Source: Pardosa pseudoannulata (lineage: Eukaryota; Arthropoda; Arachnida; Araneae; Lycosidae). From it: DNA of 64,000 bases. Under the pieces are notes generated by a model. It ran no database searches. It was given only the letters and a program-made list of their open reading frames with translations, and was not told the origin of the DNA. A program made the position numbers and the translations under genes. The stretch covers positions 83,808,666 through 83,872,665 of the forward strand of contig CM063499.1 of the NCBI GenBank assembly GCA_032207245.1. The letters run 5' to 3'. Of this stretch, positions 11,850-25,255 are shown in pieces (position 1 is the first letter of the stretch; the number at the start of each line of letters is the position of its first letter).

Positions 11850-13007
11850 TAAACAGATTATCATAGAATTATCAATGTTTTCCTTAATTTATGCATTCCA
11901 TTGATGTCTTTGATGTGTCTAATTAAATTCTGGCTTTCGAAATCGTATTTAATTTTTCAAACCAATCATAACTTCAAACTATATTTAAAATTTTAGTATT
12001 CCAGAGGTAATCTATAAGTTTTCAAAATGCCCTTTGTGACAAATCTTTAAAATTAATAAGATTTTATACGAACACATTCGTCAAGTTCACAAACAAGTAA
12101 ATCTTGTAGGTTTATATGTCTGCCCAGTAAATAATAATTGCGCAAAGTTATAAATTTCTGCTGCTTCGAGATTACACATTAAAACATATAATGGTATAAT
12201 TATTGAAAGTAAAGGTCTAACATTTAATTCACTTTCTGGTAAGTTTTTTTTATAAGTAGATATACAACATATACAAATTAAGCATGTTGATAGGAAATAT
12301 TTCTACTTAGTAATCAGTTATAACTTATTTCTTTTCTAAGTGTTTCTATGTTTGTCACTAGTTTTGGGGCAAGTCCAACCCACTTACTGTAATAAATCTG
12401 AACATTTCAAAAAGTCATTTGTGAATTTTTTTTAATAATTAGTAGAGTGAATATAAGTTTATAGTTAAAAAACAAACACACCGATTAAAAAAATGCATTG
12501 AATTATTTAATTCTATTTTTACTTGTCATTTAGCTGAAGTTACTGAGTTTGGTATTTATGTATTATCCTATTGACCCTATTGCCAAGTAAAATTTGTTCA
12601 CCAAGAAAATTCAAAGCAAGAAAGCTTAATGGGTGGGTAAATGTATATTATTCTAGTTTTTCTTAAATTGTAGATTAAAATTTTATTAATATAATAATTA
12701 TTTTTTAATAAAAATTAGTTAAGATTTTTGCACAAAATTTTTGCTTATTTAAGATTTTTGCACAAGTTTATCTCTAGGGATATTGTATATAAACATTATA
12801 GGGTTATATTTGGCTATTATTCATGGTCACCTGGATAATACCAAAGTACCCTGAATTCACATTGGAAAAATTTTGATTGAAAAATTGCTATATGATTAAA
12901 CTTAGGTATGTAGATACAACAATTTATTTTAATGTATGTAAGTTTATTAACACTTGTAAAGCAAGTTTATAGTTTTTTTATGATAAAATTTCTGTAATTT
13001 CTCTAAA
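11850..13007. other. AT-rich DNA, possible intron
   Basis: No supported feature. It would be intronic if the donor at about 11,845 is used. Confidence 0.4.
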
Positions 13008-13015
13008 AGCATATA

Positions 13016-13202
13016 GCCGAACTCTGGTCGATTGGTTAGAGCACTATCGTCGGTACTGGAGTTCGTGGGTTCGAATCCCACTATGGCATGGATGTTTTTA
13101 GCCGTTCGGAATCGGTTTTAAGCAGTAGGTCCCGGTCTCATTAGCCCTCGTGTGCAAAACAGTAGACCGTAGCGCTCCAAACCAAACCAAAACCAAACTA
13201 AT
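13016..13202 (+). mobile_element. tRNA-derived SINE with target-site duplication
   Basis: The tRNA-like head has A box TTGGTTAGAGC and B box GGGTTCGAATCCC. The body runs through GAATCGGTTTTAAGCAGTAG, CCCGGTCTCATTAGCCC and GTAGACCGTAGCGCTCCAAA to an (AACCA)n tail. It is flanked by AGCATATA (13,008-13,015 and 13,203-13,210), as expected for LINE-mediated retroposition. Confidence 0.9.
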
Positions 13203-13347
13203 AGCATATATTTTATTTGTATGTACATCAGAAGTTTTATTCATATATACTTTAACGAAAGCTTTTTAAAGTCATGGAAAATGATCTACTAAATCGGGGA
13301 AAGTCATGGATTTGTAAAATTTTATTTTGGCAGATACCCTGTATGTA

Positions 13348-13616
13348 CAAATATCAGACCACTTCCAATTTTGATTAAATTTGGTGTAGTAAGTGACTTT
13401 ATTTTTATAAAGAAAATCCCTAAATCTTATGTTCGAATAATAACTGGTTTGGGAGTTATAAGGCTTTAAAGTTGCCAGATTTGTCTAAAAAATGTACTAT
13501 CAGCATACCTTTAAATTACACTTGCTACTCACCTAATTCAGCTAGAGATATATGCAAGGTGTTATTTTAAACCTTTTTTAATGGGCTTTCGTGTGATATA
13601 AAACACATGATGACTT
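13348..13616 (+). repeat. Left arm of a ~270-bp inverted repeat
   Basis: Matches the reverse complement of 15,958-16,230 (for example ATTACACTTGCTACTCACCT and AATTCAGCTAGAGATAT). The two arms enclose 2.3 kb that includes the pogo-like element. They could be long terminal inverted repeats of an unidentified DNA transposon; the outer ends are not sharp. Confidence 0.8.
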
Positions 13617-14313
13617 GAAAATATTTTTAAAAATTAAATTTAAAATTTAAATTTTTTAAAAAGCCAAAATTTTGAAAAAAATCTCAATCGCTCATATTAT
13701 TGTTAATTAATCCCCAAAGTTTCATGTTGGGATCACAAGCTACAAAAGTTTTTGTTTGTTATATTTACTATTGCAATAACAAAAATGAGAACTTGCATTC
13801 ATTACTTTTAATCTAACTCAGCTGTATAGTAGGGCATTAATGTTTACACAATACCTTATCGACATATAGCAGAGACCGTAGTAAAATGGACCATCCCCTA
13901 TTTATTTTATTTATTATTTTTAATGTTTAATATTTTGATACATAGATGACAGCATTGCAGTCTTGAAAATGAATGTGTAATTGTGTGTTTTGCTGACAAT
14001 TTAGCCATTTTATTCTAGAAAGTTGATTTGTGGTAGTCAGAAGTAAATATTTTCATCATAATATATCTTCTCTTTATTTAAGAATTGTGATGTGGAGGAT
14101 TTAACTTCGCACAATAAATAGCTAAGATGATATATTATTATATTTAATGTAGCTAAAACAATTTAATATAAGATTAGTTCTTTTTTTTCTGACACTTTTT
14201 GTCAGAATTACACATGGGGTAAAATGGACCATGGTCCATTTTCCAGGTTGTGTTTTTTTTTTTTATTTCTATAATGCTTTCTAAATTGATTTTATGTGTG
14301 ATACTTTAAAAAA

Positions 14314-15430
14314 CATGCAGAATTTAAAGTAACAGATATATGGCAATTCAATGAAAATGTCTTTAGGATATCCAATATCTCTTCATATGTGACTGATCAA
14401 CCGTCACCAGATTTTGAATTAACAAGTACAGCTCATCGTCAATCAAGCACAGGTAATCAGCAACCAAATACATCACAATCAGTAGAAAGTGAAAATCATC
14501 AGTTGAAAACAATATCACCTTTTGTATTACTCCCCTTGGCAAAAGCTAGCATGAGCAAGACAACAAAGAAACAAAAGAAGGGTGCATCAAAAACTGATAC
14601 ATCAGTGAAAACGATGATTGAGAAAATGTCAAAGAGAAGGAAGAGAAAAAATTAAAACAGAAAAATGCTGCTTTAGTTAAAGATAAGAAGAATTTAGAAA
14701 AATGTTAGTCTTAACTAAGCAGAAAAACGATAAAGCTGTGAATTTTAAAGCAAATAAAGAAAATTTATGTGGATCAGAAAGTTTGAGTGATTCGGAAAAT
14801 ATGTCTGTTTATAGTGATACACAACACAGTGATAAACAAAGCAATTCACAGCATGATGCTAATTCTGATAATGAATTAAAAGTTGGCAAGTATGTTTTGG
14901 TTAAATTTTTGACAAAAAAGAAAGTGGTTCATTTGGTTGGTTTAATACTAGATTGCCCAAGGCAGTCATTTTGACTGTTTTTTAATTTCAATTAGAAAAA
15001 CAATTATGAAATATAATGACACAATTTCTTAGAATTTGGTGACTTTTTCTATAACATATAAATGGGTTTATGAATAATTGTAGTTACTTCTGCCCTCCTT
15101 TATTATATAATATTAAAAATTAATTTTAAACAAATTTCTTTACATATTTGTTATTTTTTTCACAATGCAGTCATTTTGACTGTTTTTGGGCAATATAGGT
15201 ATACAAGAAATCTCGGGCAATCTAGTGTTAATAACGGAAAAAAATTATGAAGATTACGCTCTTGCAAAATTTATAAGGCAAAAAGATGATCAAAATGTGT
15301 TCATTTTCCCTGACAATGTTGATGAATAGCTCGGAAATGTTCAAAATATTGTGATGAGTCTCCCAGATCCTACTGCTTTTGAAGAAAATAGCAGACTTTC
15401 AGTAACACACAAATCTTTTGGTGTATCATT
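14314..15430 (+). pseudogene. C-terminal remnant of pogo/Tigger-type (DDE_1) transposase
   Basis: Starts with DIWQFNENVFRISNISSYVT followed by DQPSP, which resembles the segment after the DDE core in Tigger/Jerky-type transposases (typically a G-I-x-P-F-N ... S-Y-V-T-D-R-P pattern). A Lys-rich stretch ends at a stop at 14,653. A second block (14,702-14,950) is acidic and Ser-rich and runs into VGKYVLVKFLTKKKVVHLVG. After the inserted MITE the same frame resumes with YEDYALAKFIRQKDDQNVFI and FPDNVDE, a tag often seen at the end of these proteins. The catalytic domain is missing and there are stops, so it is dead. Confidence 0.65.
14942..15231. mobile_element. TTAA-flanked piggyBac-type MITE (282 bp)
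   Basis: TTAA at 14,942-14,945 and 15,228-15,231 flank ends reading TACTAGATTGCCC and, on the other strand, CACTAGATTGCCC: a 13-bp terminal inverted repeat. The element has an inner palindrome CAGTCATTTTGACTG near both ends (about 14,963 and 15,169). It has no coding capacity. TTAA target duplication is the mark of piggyBac transposition. Taking out the element and one TTAA leaves the host transposase frame open across the site. Confidence 0.85.
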
Positions 15431-15957
15431 CATTAACTTCAATATTCGCTATTATTATGCTTTATGTGTAGAGATTGAAGCTATAGAAAATAAATATAAT
15501 ACATTTTATATTTTGTACTACTAAATAATGTACTACATTTAAGTTATTTGTAGAAATTTCTTGCGGTCCATTTTACCCTGTGCCATGGACCCCTTTACCC
15601 CGGGGTCAGGGTAAAATGGCCCACTTTGTCACTTGCTATTAAAAAAAATTATAATAAGAAAAGTAATTATAATAATTGGTTTTAATTGAGTGTAATATAA
15701 AGCCTAATATATATGCAATGTGCATATATATTTTCAGATTCAAAAAATCATTAGTTTGAGAGCAAATACTCAAAATTTACAAAAGCGAACCATTTTACCC
15801 CAGTTTCCCCTACTCTAGTAAATAGTACATTTAACATTTGTGGAATTTTAGAATAAAGAAAAATCATTAAAGTGCACTAATTTTGATGGATGGTGCTATT
15901 TATTTAATTGGAACTGGTAGAAAGCTTCATGTGTTTTGAAAATTTCTACTTTCAGAA

Positions 15958-16230
15958 GTTATCATGTGTTGTATATCATATGAAAGCCCATTAAAAGAGG
16001 TTTAAAATAACACCTTGCACATATCTCTAGCTGAATTAGGTGAGTAGCAAGTGTAATTTAAAGGTATGCTGATAGTGTATTTTTTAGACAAATCTGGCAA
16101 ATTTAAAGCCTTATAACTCCCAAAATAGTTTTATTCAAACATAAGATTTGGGGATTTTCTTTATAACCATAAAGTCACATGCTATGCCAAATTTAATCAA
16201 AATTGGAGGTGGTCAGGTAGAATTTGTTCT
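15958..16230 (-). repeat. Right arm of the ~270-bp inverted repeat
   Basis: Reverse-complement partner of 13,348-13,616, about 88-90% alike by eye. Includes CAAATCTGGCAAATTTAAAG and TAAGATTTGGGGATTTTC. Confidence 0.8.
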
Positions 16231-17967
16231 AAAATTACATTGATTTCACATGGAAAAACCCTAATGTAAGATAGCCATCATTGTTTTGATCAAAGTAACC
16301 CATGAGGTTAATCTATTTTGAATGTGAATATTATAAAAAGATAGGTGTTTTACATGCCAAAAGGCTAAATATTTAGGAAAGTAATATAAATGTTTTTTTA
16401 CAATGGTGATCTTTGAAACCATAAGTGATGGGGGTTTTAATACATAATCTCAGTGTTTTGTTTCAAGAATGCTTTTTAATATATTTCCAACTACAATATT
16501 AAAATACTTTTCTAATACTTTTTATTTTACCAGATCAAAATAATGTCCCTACAAAACTTACAATTAAAAGAAGTATAAATACCTTTTTTAATTTAAGCAT
16601 TATTTGTGTCTTTCTGTACAAAACATCTTACTGCAACGGTAAATGTGTATATGTGTATAAATGTTTGACATGTTGTCTGTCTTTATAAACAGAATATCTG
16701 TGGTAGTATTAATAAAGCATTTATACATTTAAAGTACAGTAAAATAAATATTACAAAAAATTACATAACTTTTTGTTTCAAATTTTTGTATTTCAGTGTT
16801 CATTTTTGTGTATCACAAAATCAGAAATATTTCCTAAATTGAAAATGTTGATATGCTGTGAATTTCATGAGATTGTTGGACTGTTCTCTGGAAACTAGAT
16901 AAGAGTTATCATAAAGAAATGTAAAAATATATAAGATTATCCTAAAGGTTGGAGTAGATATGATATTGAAGTCTAGAAAAATTTAAAAGAAATTCTGAAA
17001 GTGTCACCAGAAGAGAAAACTTCTTTCCTTTTATCAATATTTTGGGTCTGTGGTATTCAAAATTAGTCAATGTTATGTCCCTTTAAGATTGTAAACTTTT
17101 TACTCTTTTACCCTTTATAGTTTTTAGGGTCAGTGGAATATCATGTTAACAAAAACCCTGGTATTTTAAGATGGTATTTCATTGAACAGTTGTAGTGTTT
17201 GGTTTTTTTCATATTTTTTAATATGTTAAATTATTGAAAATCAAATATTCAGTGAACTTATTAGTTTTTATATCAAATTCAGATTACCTTCTATATTCAG
17301 CAATAAAGCAAGTTTAAACAAATAAAAATATAATTCATAGTAGTTTAAACTTTGTTTTTGAAAAATTTATTAATATTTATAATTTTAGAAATTTAAAAAT
17401 AAATTTATAAATAAACTTATTTAAATTGAAATTAATTAAATGTGTAAAATTAACATGTGTTTATGCTCTGTTTTAAGACAATATTTACTGTGAAAGTTTA
17501 CTACTGTCCAATTTATTCTTTGCCCCCATCTTCACTAAATTAAAAAAAAAAAAAAAGTCACACAAAACTTGGATACTAGTATATGTTTTATTACTTTGCA
17601 GGTTACATTTCTTTTAAAGCATTCGTCTATAAATGGTACTTGACACCAGAATATAACATTGATGTTTTTGTGGACAAGGAGCTTTATACTTAATTAGAAG
17701 ATGTTCATACAACTCTACACTTCTAATTCCTGTTTTTAAAATTGAAGATATCAGAACAGATTGTCTTTATATGGGAGAATTTTTAAGCAAGTGCAAATAA
17801 TTTTAAAAATAGATATATCTACTAGATATAAAAATTAATATTTCGCAAAAATCAGATGTAAACTTATATACAATTTTGAAGATGTTTAAAACAGTATTTC
17901 TACTGAAATAGGCCATTAAGAATTAAATTAAGATATATGTATTAGTCAGACTTCTACTTTTGTTGAT
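16231..17967. repeat. Flank of the zinc-finger exon; member of a dispersed flank-repeat family
   Basis: About 16,330-16,990 recurs at 27,130-27,790, 36,440-36,900, 37,136-38,280 and 52,977-54,135 (shared: GATGGGGGTTTTAATACATA and CAAGAATGCTTTTTAATATA). Here it lies ~1 kb upstream of the finger array, and elsewhere it accompanies finger debris. This suggests that a whole zinc-finger gene neighbourhood was duplicated several times. From ~17,000 to 17,967 there is AT-rich sequence with possible acceptors (TATTAG near 17,945). Confidence 0.65.
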
Positions 17968-19610
<1,643 letters not shown>

Positions 19611-19613
<3 letters not shown>

Positions 19614-19690
19614 AAACCATACGTTTGTACTGTAAGAAATCATTCTCTGAAAAATCCAAATTAATTAGATATTTATTGCATGCTTATTTT
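19611..19690 (+). pseudogene. Decayed terminal zinc finger
   Basis: Directly after the stop the sequence still reads like KPYVCT and, after a small deletion, SFSEKSKL, then loses the His pair. The TAG lies where the linker Glu codon GAG is expected, so a longer array was cut by a nonsense change and then decayed. Confidence 0.7.
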
Positions 19691-20599
19691 TCACGAAATA
19701 AGCTATTCATGAAATAATTATAAATTTATATAATGCTTATTTCTGTGAAGCATTTTTTTTTATGTTTCATTAATATTTCTTCAAATTAATTAATACATAA
19801 ATAAATTTTTAATTTTATTATTTTGTTGATTAAAAATGTTCATATTTTATATTAATTTCTCTTTAGTATTTTGTATTTCATATCAAAGTTCAAAAATGAA
19901 AATTATTATAACTATTTAATACATGTCATTTTATGTTATTATATTAGGGAAAAAAACTACCAGTTAAACAGTATTTAAATTTTCATCTATCTCTGTACCA
20001 GTTATGTAAATAGTAGATGAATTTATAATCCTTACCACCAACTGAAAAGTGTTGAAAACACTACCTTAGACTATGGTATAGTAGGAATACTTAGTTCATA
20101 AAAGTGATGTAAGAGTGTCTCATTTGAATTTGCAGTGAGTACCGTATTAAAATGTATCAGAAGCTGCATTTTCTTTGTGTTATGAGTTTATCTCTAATGT
20201 AACAAATTTATAGAAAATTACACTGATTGTTATGTACAAAATGCAAATGATAAGTTAATTTTTTTGGATAAAATACATTGAAATCTACCAAGCTTTTGAG
20301 TCATGATGTTTACCGCTATGTCTCATTGCTATTATCATAGCTGCCACATGTAGAGGAATTGAAAAAACGTATAAAATTTCACAATAAAGGATGTAAAAAA
20401 TATATGCTTGCTTTAAGCATATGAAGCAAATTGCATATAGCACTGTTTTCTTTATTATTTATTTCAAAATTACTTTATTTTCAAACATCAGTATATACAC
20501 TGGACAATCCCTAACCTGAGTTCCAGGACGATAATTAAAAAAAAAAAGTTTAGTAGGAAAATAAAATTGAGTCCTATAATTCTCAGCTTAGAGCGACAT
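19691..20599. other. AT-rich DNA downstream of the zinc-finger array
   Basis: No ORF or repeat that I can name. AATAAA at about 19,798 could serve as a poly(A) signal for the array. Confidence 0.45.
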
Positions 20600-21393
20600 T
20601 TAACCCTTTTGCGCCTACTGTCACATATACGTGCCAGCAAGAAACGCGATTACTTCCCGGCCGTCACACTGGCGTGCCAGAGCTTTTTCTCGTTCACCCC
20701 CGACTGTCACATATGTGTGCCAGCATTGTGGAACGTTTTAAAACTATAAGTTTTGACACAAGATGGCATTGTATGTCCATATGGATTTAGATACATGCAG
20801 ATTTGACCTTGTACTCAGTAGGAGAGTAGTATGATACACATACAAGTAGTTTTTGATTATATAAACACGAGGGAAAGGAATGTTTCCGATTGACATGATG
20901 ACTTTATGACTTTAAATGCTCTTTAAATTTGCACGTGGTGTTTGTTTATGTAAGCAGGGGAGTTTTATTTTTGCTAAAGCGTTGTGTATTTCGGTTTACA
21001 ATCCAGTTTTTAGTACAGAATTAGATCTGACAGACTTGATTTGTTCTTTCTTTTTTTTATTGTTAGATTTTCAAAGTGTTGAAAGTGTTTGACTGATCTT
21101 GAAATAGATAAAATGCCGCAAAATATTTCAGATTTTGATTCTGAAACAGATTAGGATATTAGTAATAGTGATACTAAAATATATTCTGATTGTTCTTTAC
21201 GTTCATAATGGATCTAGTGATTCTAATGATGAAGAGGACATTTCTGACAAAGAAATTGACGATGTTTCATTTTTTCACATTCCGGAAAAATCCTCCAAAA
21301 CGGCAAATGAGTTACTACGAGTGCAAGGACTGTCACGTAGGTTTGTTTGTAGATCTCAGTTTTTAAAATTTTGCGTACAAAAAAAGTCTAAAT
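20600..21393 (+). mobile_element. piggyBac-like left end with decayed transposase N-terminus
   Basis: Begins TTAACCCTTTTGCGCC, followed by three subterminal direct repeats of the type CTGTCACATATRYGTGCCAGC (20,620-20,725). TTAACCC plus subterminal repeats is typical of piggyBac superfamily ends. From an ATG at 21,114 an acidic start (NISDFDSETD) meets a stop. Another frame (21,135-21,395) continues with acidic DSNDEEDISDKEIDD, like piggyBac transposase N-termini. No DDD catalytic core and no right end seen. Confidence 0.55.
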
Positions 21394-22279
21394 AACATAG
21401 TATTCAGTTTTGCAATATTAAAAGTCATTAAATACTCAGTACAAAATAAAAAAAAAGTAAAGTGTAAAATATATATTTAAGTAAGAAATAGCTTAAGTAA
21501 ATAAAGTATCTACAAACGTATAATATAAATCATATTCCGTTTAAATACTTTAAGCAGCATTGTTAAATAACGCGTTTCTATTTCGTTAATTTCATGAATG
21601 AGGAATTTGCACATGTGGGGGATTCGAACAACTTAGTGTTTTTCTGATAATTTCAGACTCGTAGATTACAAAAATGTAAAAAACTGGGTCCATCATTTAA
21701 AAAATTTATTTTAAAGTTAAGCGAAAATCACGTGACATCAAAACGCTCCGTGATTGGTTGTGATGTCATCGTTCATGCAGACCAATATTTTTGTATTGCT
21801 TTTAAGCGTGCACTATTTTCCGATTTTGTTTTTGCAGGTTCCTAAAATTTTCTAGCTATCAAAATTTATTTTTATTTAAACCTGAAGGTTTATTTTATCG
21901 ATCTAGATAGCTTACTTATCTCAATTTGTCATAAATGTCTCTTCTACCTGGATTTACCAAAGGACAATCAGACAACCTCCTAAAAATTGACAGCATGTCA
22001 ATGTTTTCTTTCTTGGCAAAAAACTCGGATTTTATGGGAGCAGAAATATGAGGAATTAAAACCCAAAGGTATGTAAAATCATTTATATTTTTTTCCAATT
22101 TTACTTAACATGTATTAATACTTTATTCATGCTAAACACAGCTCTTTTCTTTGTAAACACAAACAAGTCAAATAAATATACATATATATCATATACACAC
22201 ACATTTGTAGTAGCATCGTTTTTTATAAATAGAGATGGATGTAATATTAAAATAAAAATTAGAGGAGTTATTTATTGTG
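21394..22279. other. AT-rich DNA with an inverted diverged repeat
   Basis: About 21,590-21,785 matches the reverse complement of ~38,630-38,830 and ~54,470-54,665 (shared: GAGGAATTTGCACATGTGGG). No gene seen. 21,916-22,098 has a short minus frame without recognisable content. Confidence 0.5.
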
Positions 22280-22341
22280 AGACCGGTCTCATTAGCCTTC
22301 GTGTTGCAAAAAGTAGACCGTAGCACTCCAAAACCAAACCA
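22280..22341 (+). mobile_element. tRNA-derived SINE, 5'-truncated
   Basis: Only the last third: ACCGGTCTCATTAGCC, GTAGACCGTAGCACTCCAAA and the AACCAAACC tail. Confidence 0.75.
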
Positions 22342-22539
22342 ATTCTTAGATATTTTAAATATGATGAAAAGAAATTTAAAATCTTTAAACGGCTTTACTT
22401 AATTATTTATACATTTTTAAATAGCAATACAATTTTATTGCCTTTAATATTAATGTCAAATTAAAAAATGTATAAAATTTCTCAAATTAAATTTAATTTT
22501 TAAAGTAATATCATTATTAAGTATTTTAAAAATATTATA

Positions 22540-23085
22540 CTTTTTTTTCAAATTAGTCACCAATTTAATCGAAAAGTATCACTGTGATTTGATACACAAG
22601 AAAGTATGCATCTCTGAAGAAAATATTTATAATACCTTGAAAATACATAACCTTCCCCTCCCCCGAGTTATTTATTAGATATTTATATGTTTTTCGATAT
22701 TTATATGCTTTATAAAATATTTATTGTACTTGAACTCTGTGATAATACTCGAAAATTAGCAGTTTTAAAAGTTAAATAGCAGTGGTTAATCAACAATCCT
22801 TTTGAAGGTATAGATGTATTTTTATATACTTTAATTGTTCTAAATTAGTAATATTTAAACAAAAGCAAGATTTACGTACCGAAAAATTGTCTTTACAAAC
22901 CCATAAAGATGATTTATATGATAATTTGGGGTTTAATTTCTCATCCCTTTTCATCGCAGTTGTCCAGATTTTACGAGTATATGGGTCTTTGGGACTCTGA
23001 AAAATATCTTTTTATTGCAATTAGTTGTTGTATTTTTACAGAGTGGCACAATACAATATTTAGAGTATGATTTTTTAATGCCAGA
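22540..23085 (-). repeat. Inverted copy of 35,330-35,860
   Basis: Read as reverse complement it follows 35,330-35,860 in order (GATAATTTGGGGTTTAATTTC and TACAGAGTGGCACAATA are landmarks). The same stretch is missing from the direct flank copy at about 26,845, which fits an inversion or transposition out of that copy. Confidence 0.65.
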
Positions 23086-24200
23086 CATAACAAAAAAATT
23101 TCTATTATATGCGATACTTTACACAAAAACAAATTTAAAAGTCGCCTTTTAATATGTAAACAGCATAGGCGCAAGCAAAAAAAACTCCGGCCCAGGATAC
23201 TCACTCGCAAAAGTGACTGCCGGCCTCAGAGATAAGCACTTGCTCGAGGTTCCGAGTTCTGTCCCCGCTGCGGACAAATTTTTCAAAATCCTCATTTTAT
23301 TTATTTTTTATTAATACTTAATTTTTTCATGCTTACCTCATTTTTTGTGTAACGCGTATTTAGCTATCTTGTCTCACAATTTTGTTTTTTGATTAATTGT
23401 GTTCTGTCTTGTGTTGTCTTTTAAAAAAAATCATAAAATAAAAAAAATCGTTTTTATTCTTAAAAACGGCAAAAAAATGTTAAAATATTTGTAAAACCAA
23501 ATACAAAATATCTTGTTGTCTTTATCTTTTGTATTTCATGTACCTGGAGTCCTTTTTTGTTTATTTTTCATTTATTTTTCTAGTGTTACCTTTATGTGTA
23601 TTTTTAAATGCTGATGCGACCAATAGATACCACCACCCTATTGTGTTTCCCATTTTTGCTTTTATGTGCTCTGGCGAGTGCATTTTGGTTAACTTGCTAT
23701 GTTTTTGATGTTTTGTCATTGTTCAAGGTACAGAATGATTATTTTTAATCATTCAATGTGTTGTTTTTCACATATGCATTGTATGTGAAAGATTTTGGAA
23801 CAGATACATTATAGTCGGCGGTCCCATCCGCCATGTTTTTTTTTTTTGGCGACCAACAGAAAAACGCATGATTTGAAAAGTCGCCGAGTAGAAAAACATG
23901 GCGGCGGTGCGTGTTTTCTAAAAGATCACACACACACAAAAAAAAAAAAAAATATGGTGGCGGTCACGTGGCATATTTGAAACACAACACTAAACTTTAA
24001 AATTAAACAACAATTAACAATTTAAAGTGTTATTAAAATAAAATTAGCATAAAAATCATCATTTTTACGTTTTTTAAAAAATAAATAACAGATTAGTAAT
24101 ATTTATGATATGTGTCAACAGAGTAAACACAATATATATCATTTTAATAAGCATTAATATTAGGAAGAATCTAACATGTGAGGGGGGTTTACCCCCCCTT
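23086..24200. other. Intergenic DNA with a tRNA-like fragment and a GC hairpin
   Basis: 23,213-23,274 has a weak tRNA-like head (AGATAAGCAC, then GAGGTTCCGAGTTCTGTCCC resembling a B box) and may be another SINE family. 24,181-24,198 contains GGGGGGTTTACCCCCC, a perfect 6-bp GC stem. No ORF supported. Confidence 0.4.
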
Positions 24201-24204
24201 GTGC

Positions 24205-24615
24205 AAAGAACAAAATTAAAATGTTCTAAACCAATTAACTTAGAATATCCTGATACATTTTAACTATTTCAAAACCGAAATAACTGCACCCATTTTAACT
24301 AAATCCCAGAAAATGATAAGAACAAAAACAAAATGTTCCAAACCAAAACTTCTTGTTTGATTTAGACTATTTTGATATTTTTTAACAATTTCAAAACCGA
24401 AATATTTTCACTTGTCATAACTAAATTAACTAAATCCAACTAACCAAATACATAAAAAAACTCAAATTCAGAATTCCATCATCCCCACAAACATGCCATT
24501 TTGAATGAAATGCAAATCCAACTTCAGGTCTGAGAATTTCCTGATATTTCTTCACAATGCTACAAATAGTTAAAACAGAAATAAGAACATCTGCCATAAC
24601 TAAATACCAAAAATA
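24205..24615. repeat. Degenerate ~110-120-bp tandem repeat
   Basis: Three units share AAATGTTCYAAACCAA, a GATAT/GATAC-TTTTAAC block, TTTCAAAACCGAAATA and ATAACTAAATYCMA in order. They are strongly diverged. Confidence 0.5.
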
Positions 24616-25089
24616 ACTTACGTACCTACGAGACAACCTACTACTCACACATCTGGAACGAAAAGAACATTTAGAACAGAAAATTTGCATAGATAGCAGG
24701 GTAATGACCTCAAAAATCACGTGCACCAATAGCTTCCATATTCCCCTATCAAAGTTAGGGCATATACAGCAACCTAGTCATCGCCCAAGTTTGCCACACA
24801 AAATCACCAAGTTTGGCAAGAAAAAACCCGGCGAAAGAAAAAGAATCATGAATTAATTTTGTTGTTAAACAGTAATCGCCATACACATGTTGAAAGAAAG
24901 CCTTGCAACATAGATAAGAAACTTTCTTTGCTCTAAATGTCGTTTCAGCAATCCTGTGCATAATAAGAATTATTGCTTTCCTGGTAGACATCAAGGACCT
25001 TTGAATCTTTTTCACTTGTATTTTTTTTTTAATCTGTAGTCATAAGTTCTTATTGATCGTCAATATTAAGCATTTATCAATATTAAAGT

Positions 25090-25255
25090 GTCAAACGATG
25101 GCTGATTGGTTAGAGAAATGGCCTTTGGTTACAGAGTTCATGGTTTCGAATCGCACAGTGGTATGGATGTTCGTAGCTGTTCAGAATCGGCTTTAAGTTG
25201 TAGGTTCGAGTCTCATTAGCCTTAGTGTTGCTAAAAGTAGACCGTAGCACTCCAA
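25090..25255 (+). mobile_element. tRNA-derived SINE with target-site duplication
   Basis: Head with GATTGGTTAGAG and GGTTTCGAATCGC, body, and GTAGACCGTAGCACTCC. Flanked by ATCAATATTAAAGT at 25,076-25,089 and 25,256-25,269. The same insertion is present at 33,631-33,795. Confidence 0.85.

Larger units (their letters stand above)
13867..15817 (+). mobile_element. pogo/Tigger-like DNA transposon remnant
   Basis: The ends carry an imperfect inverted motif containing GTAAAATGG (left ~13,880) and CCATTTTACCCC (right ~15,790). Further copies of GGGTAAAATGG or its complement occur at about 14,217, 15,567 and 15,610. The interior encodes the tail of a DDE transposase. Exact ends and the TA target duplication are uncertain. 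Confidence 0.55.

Noticed and set aside
24430..25015. Minus-strand ORFs of 86-99 codons
   Set aside because: No family motifs, and the copy-2 flank unit does not preserve them.
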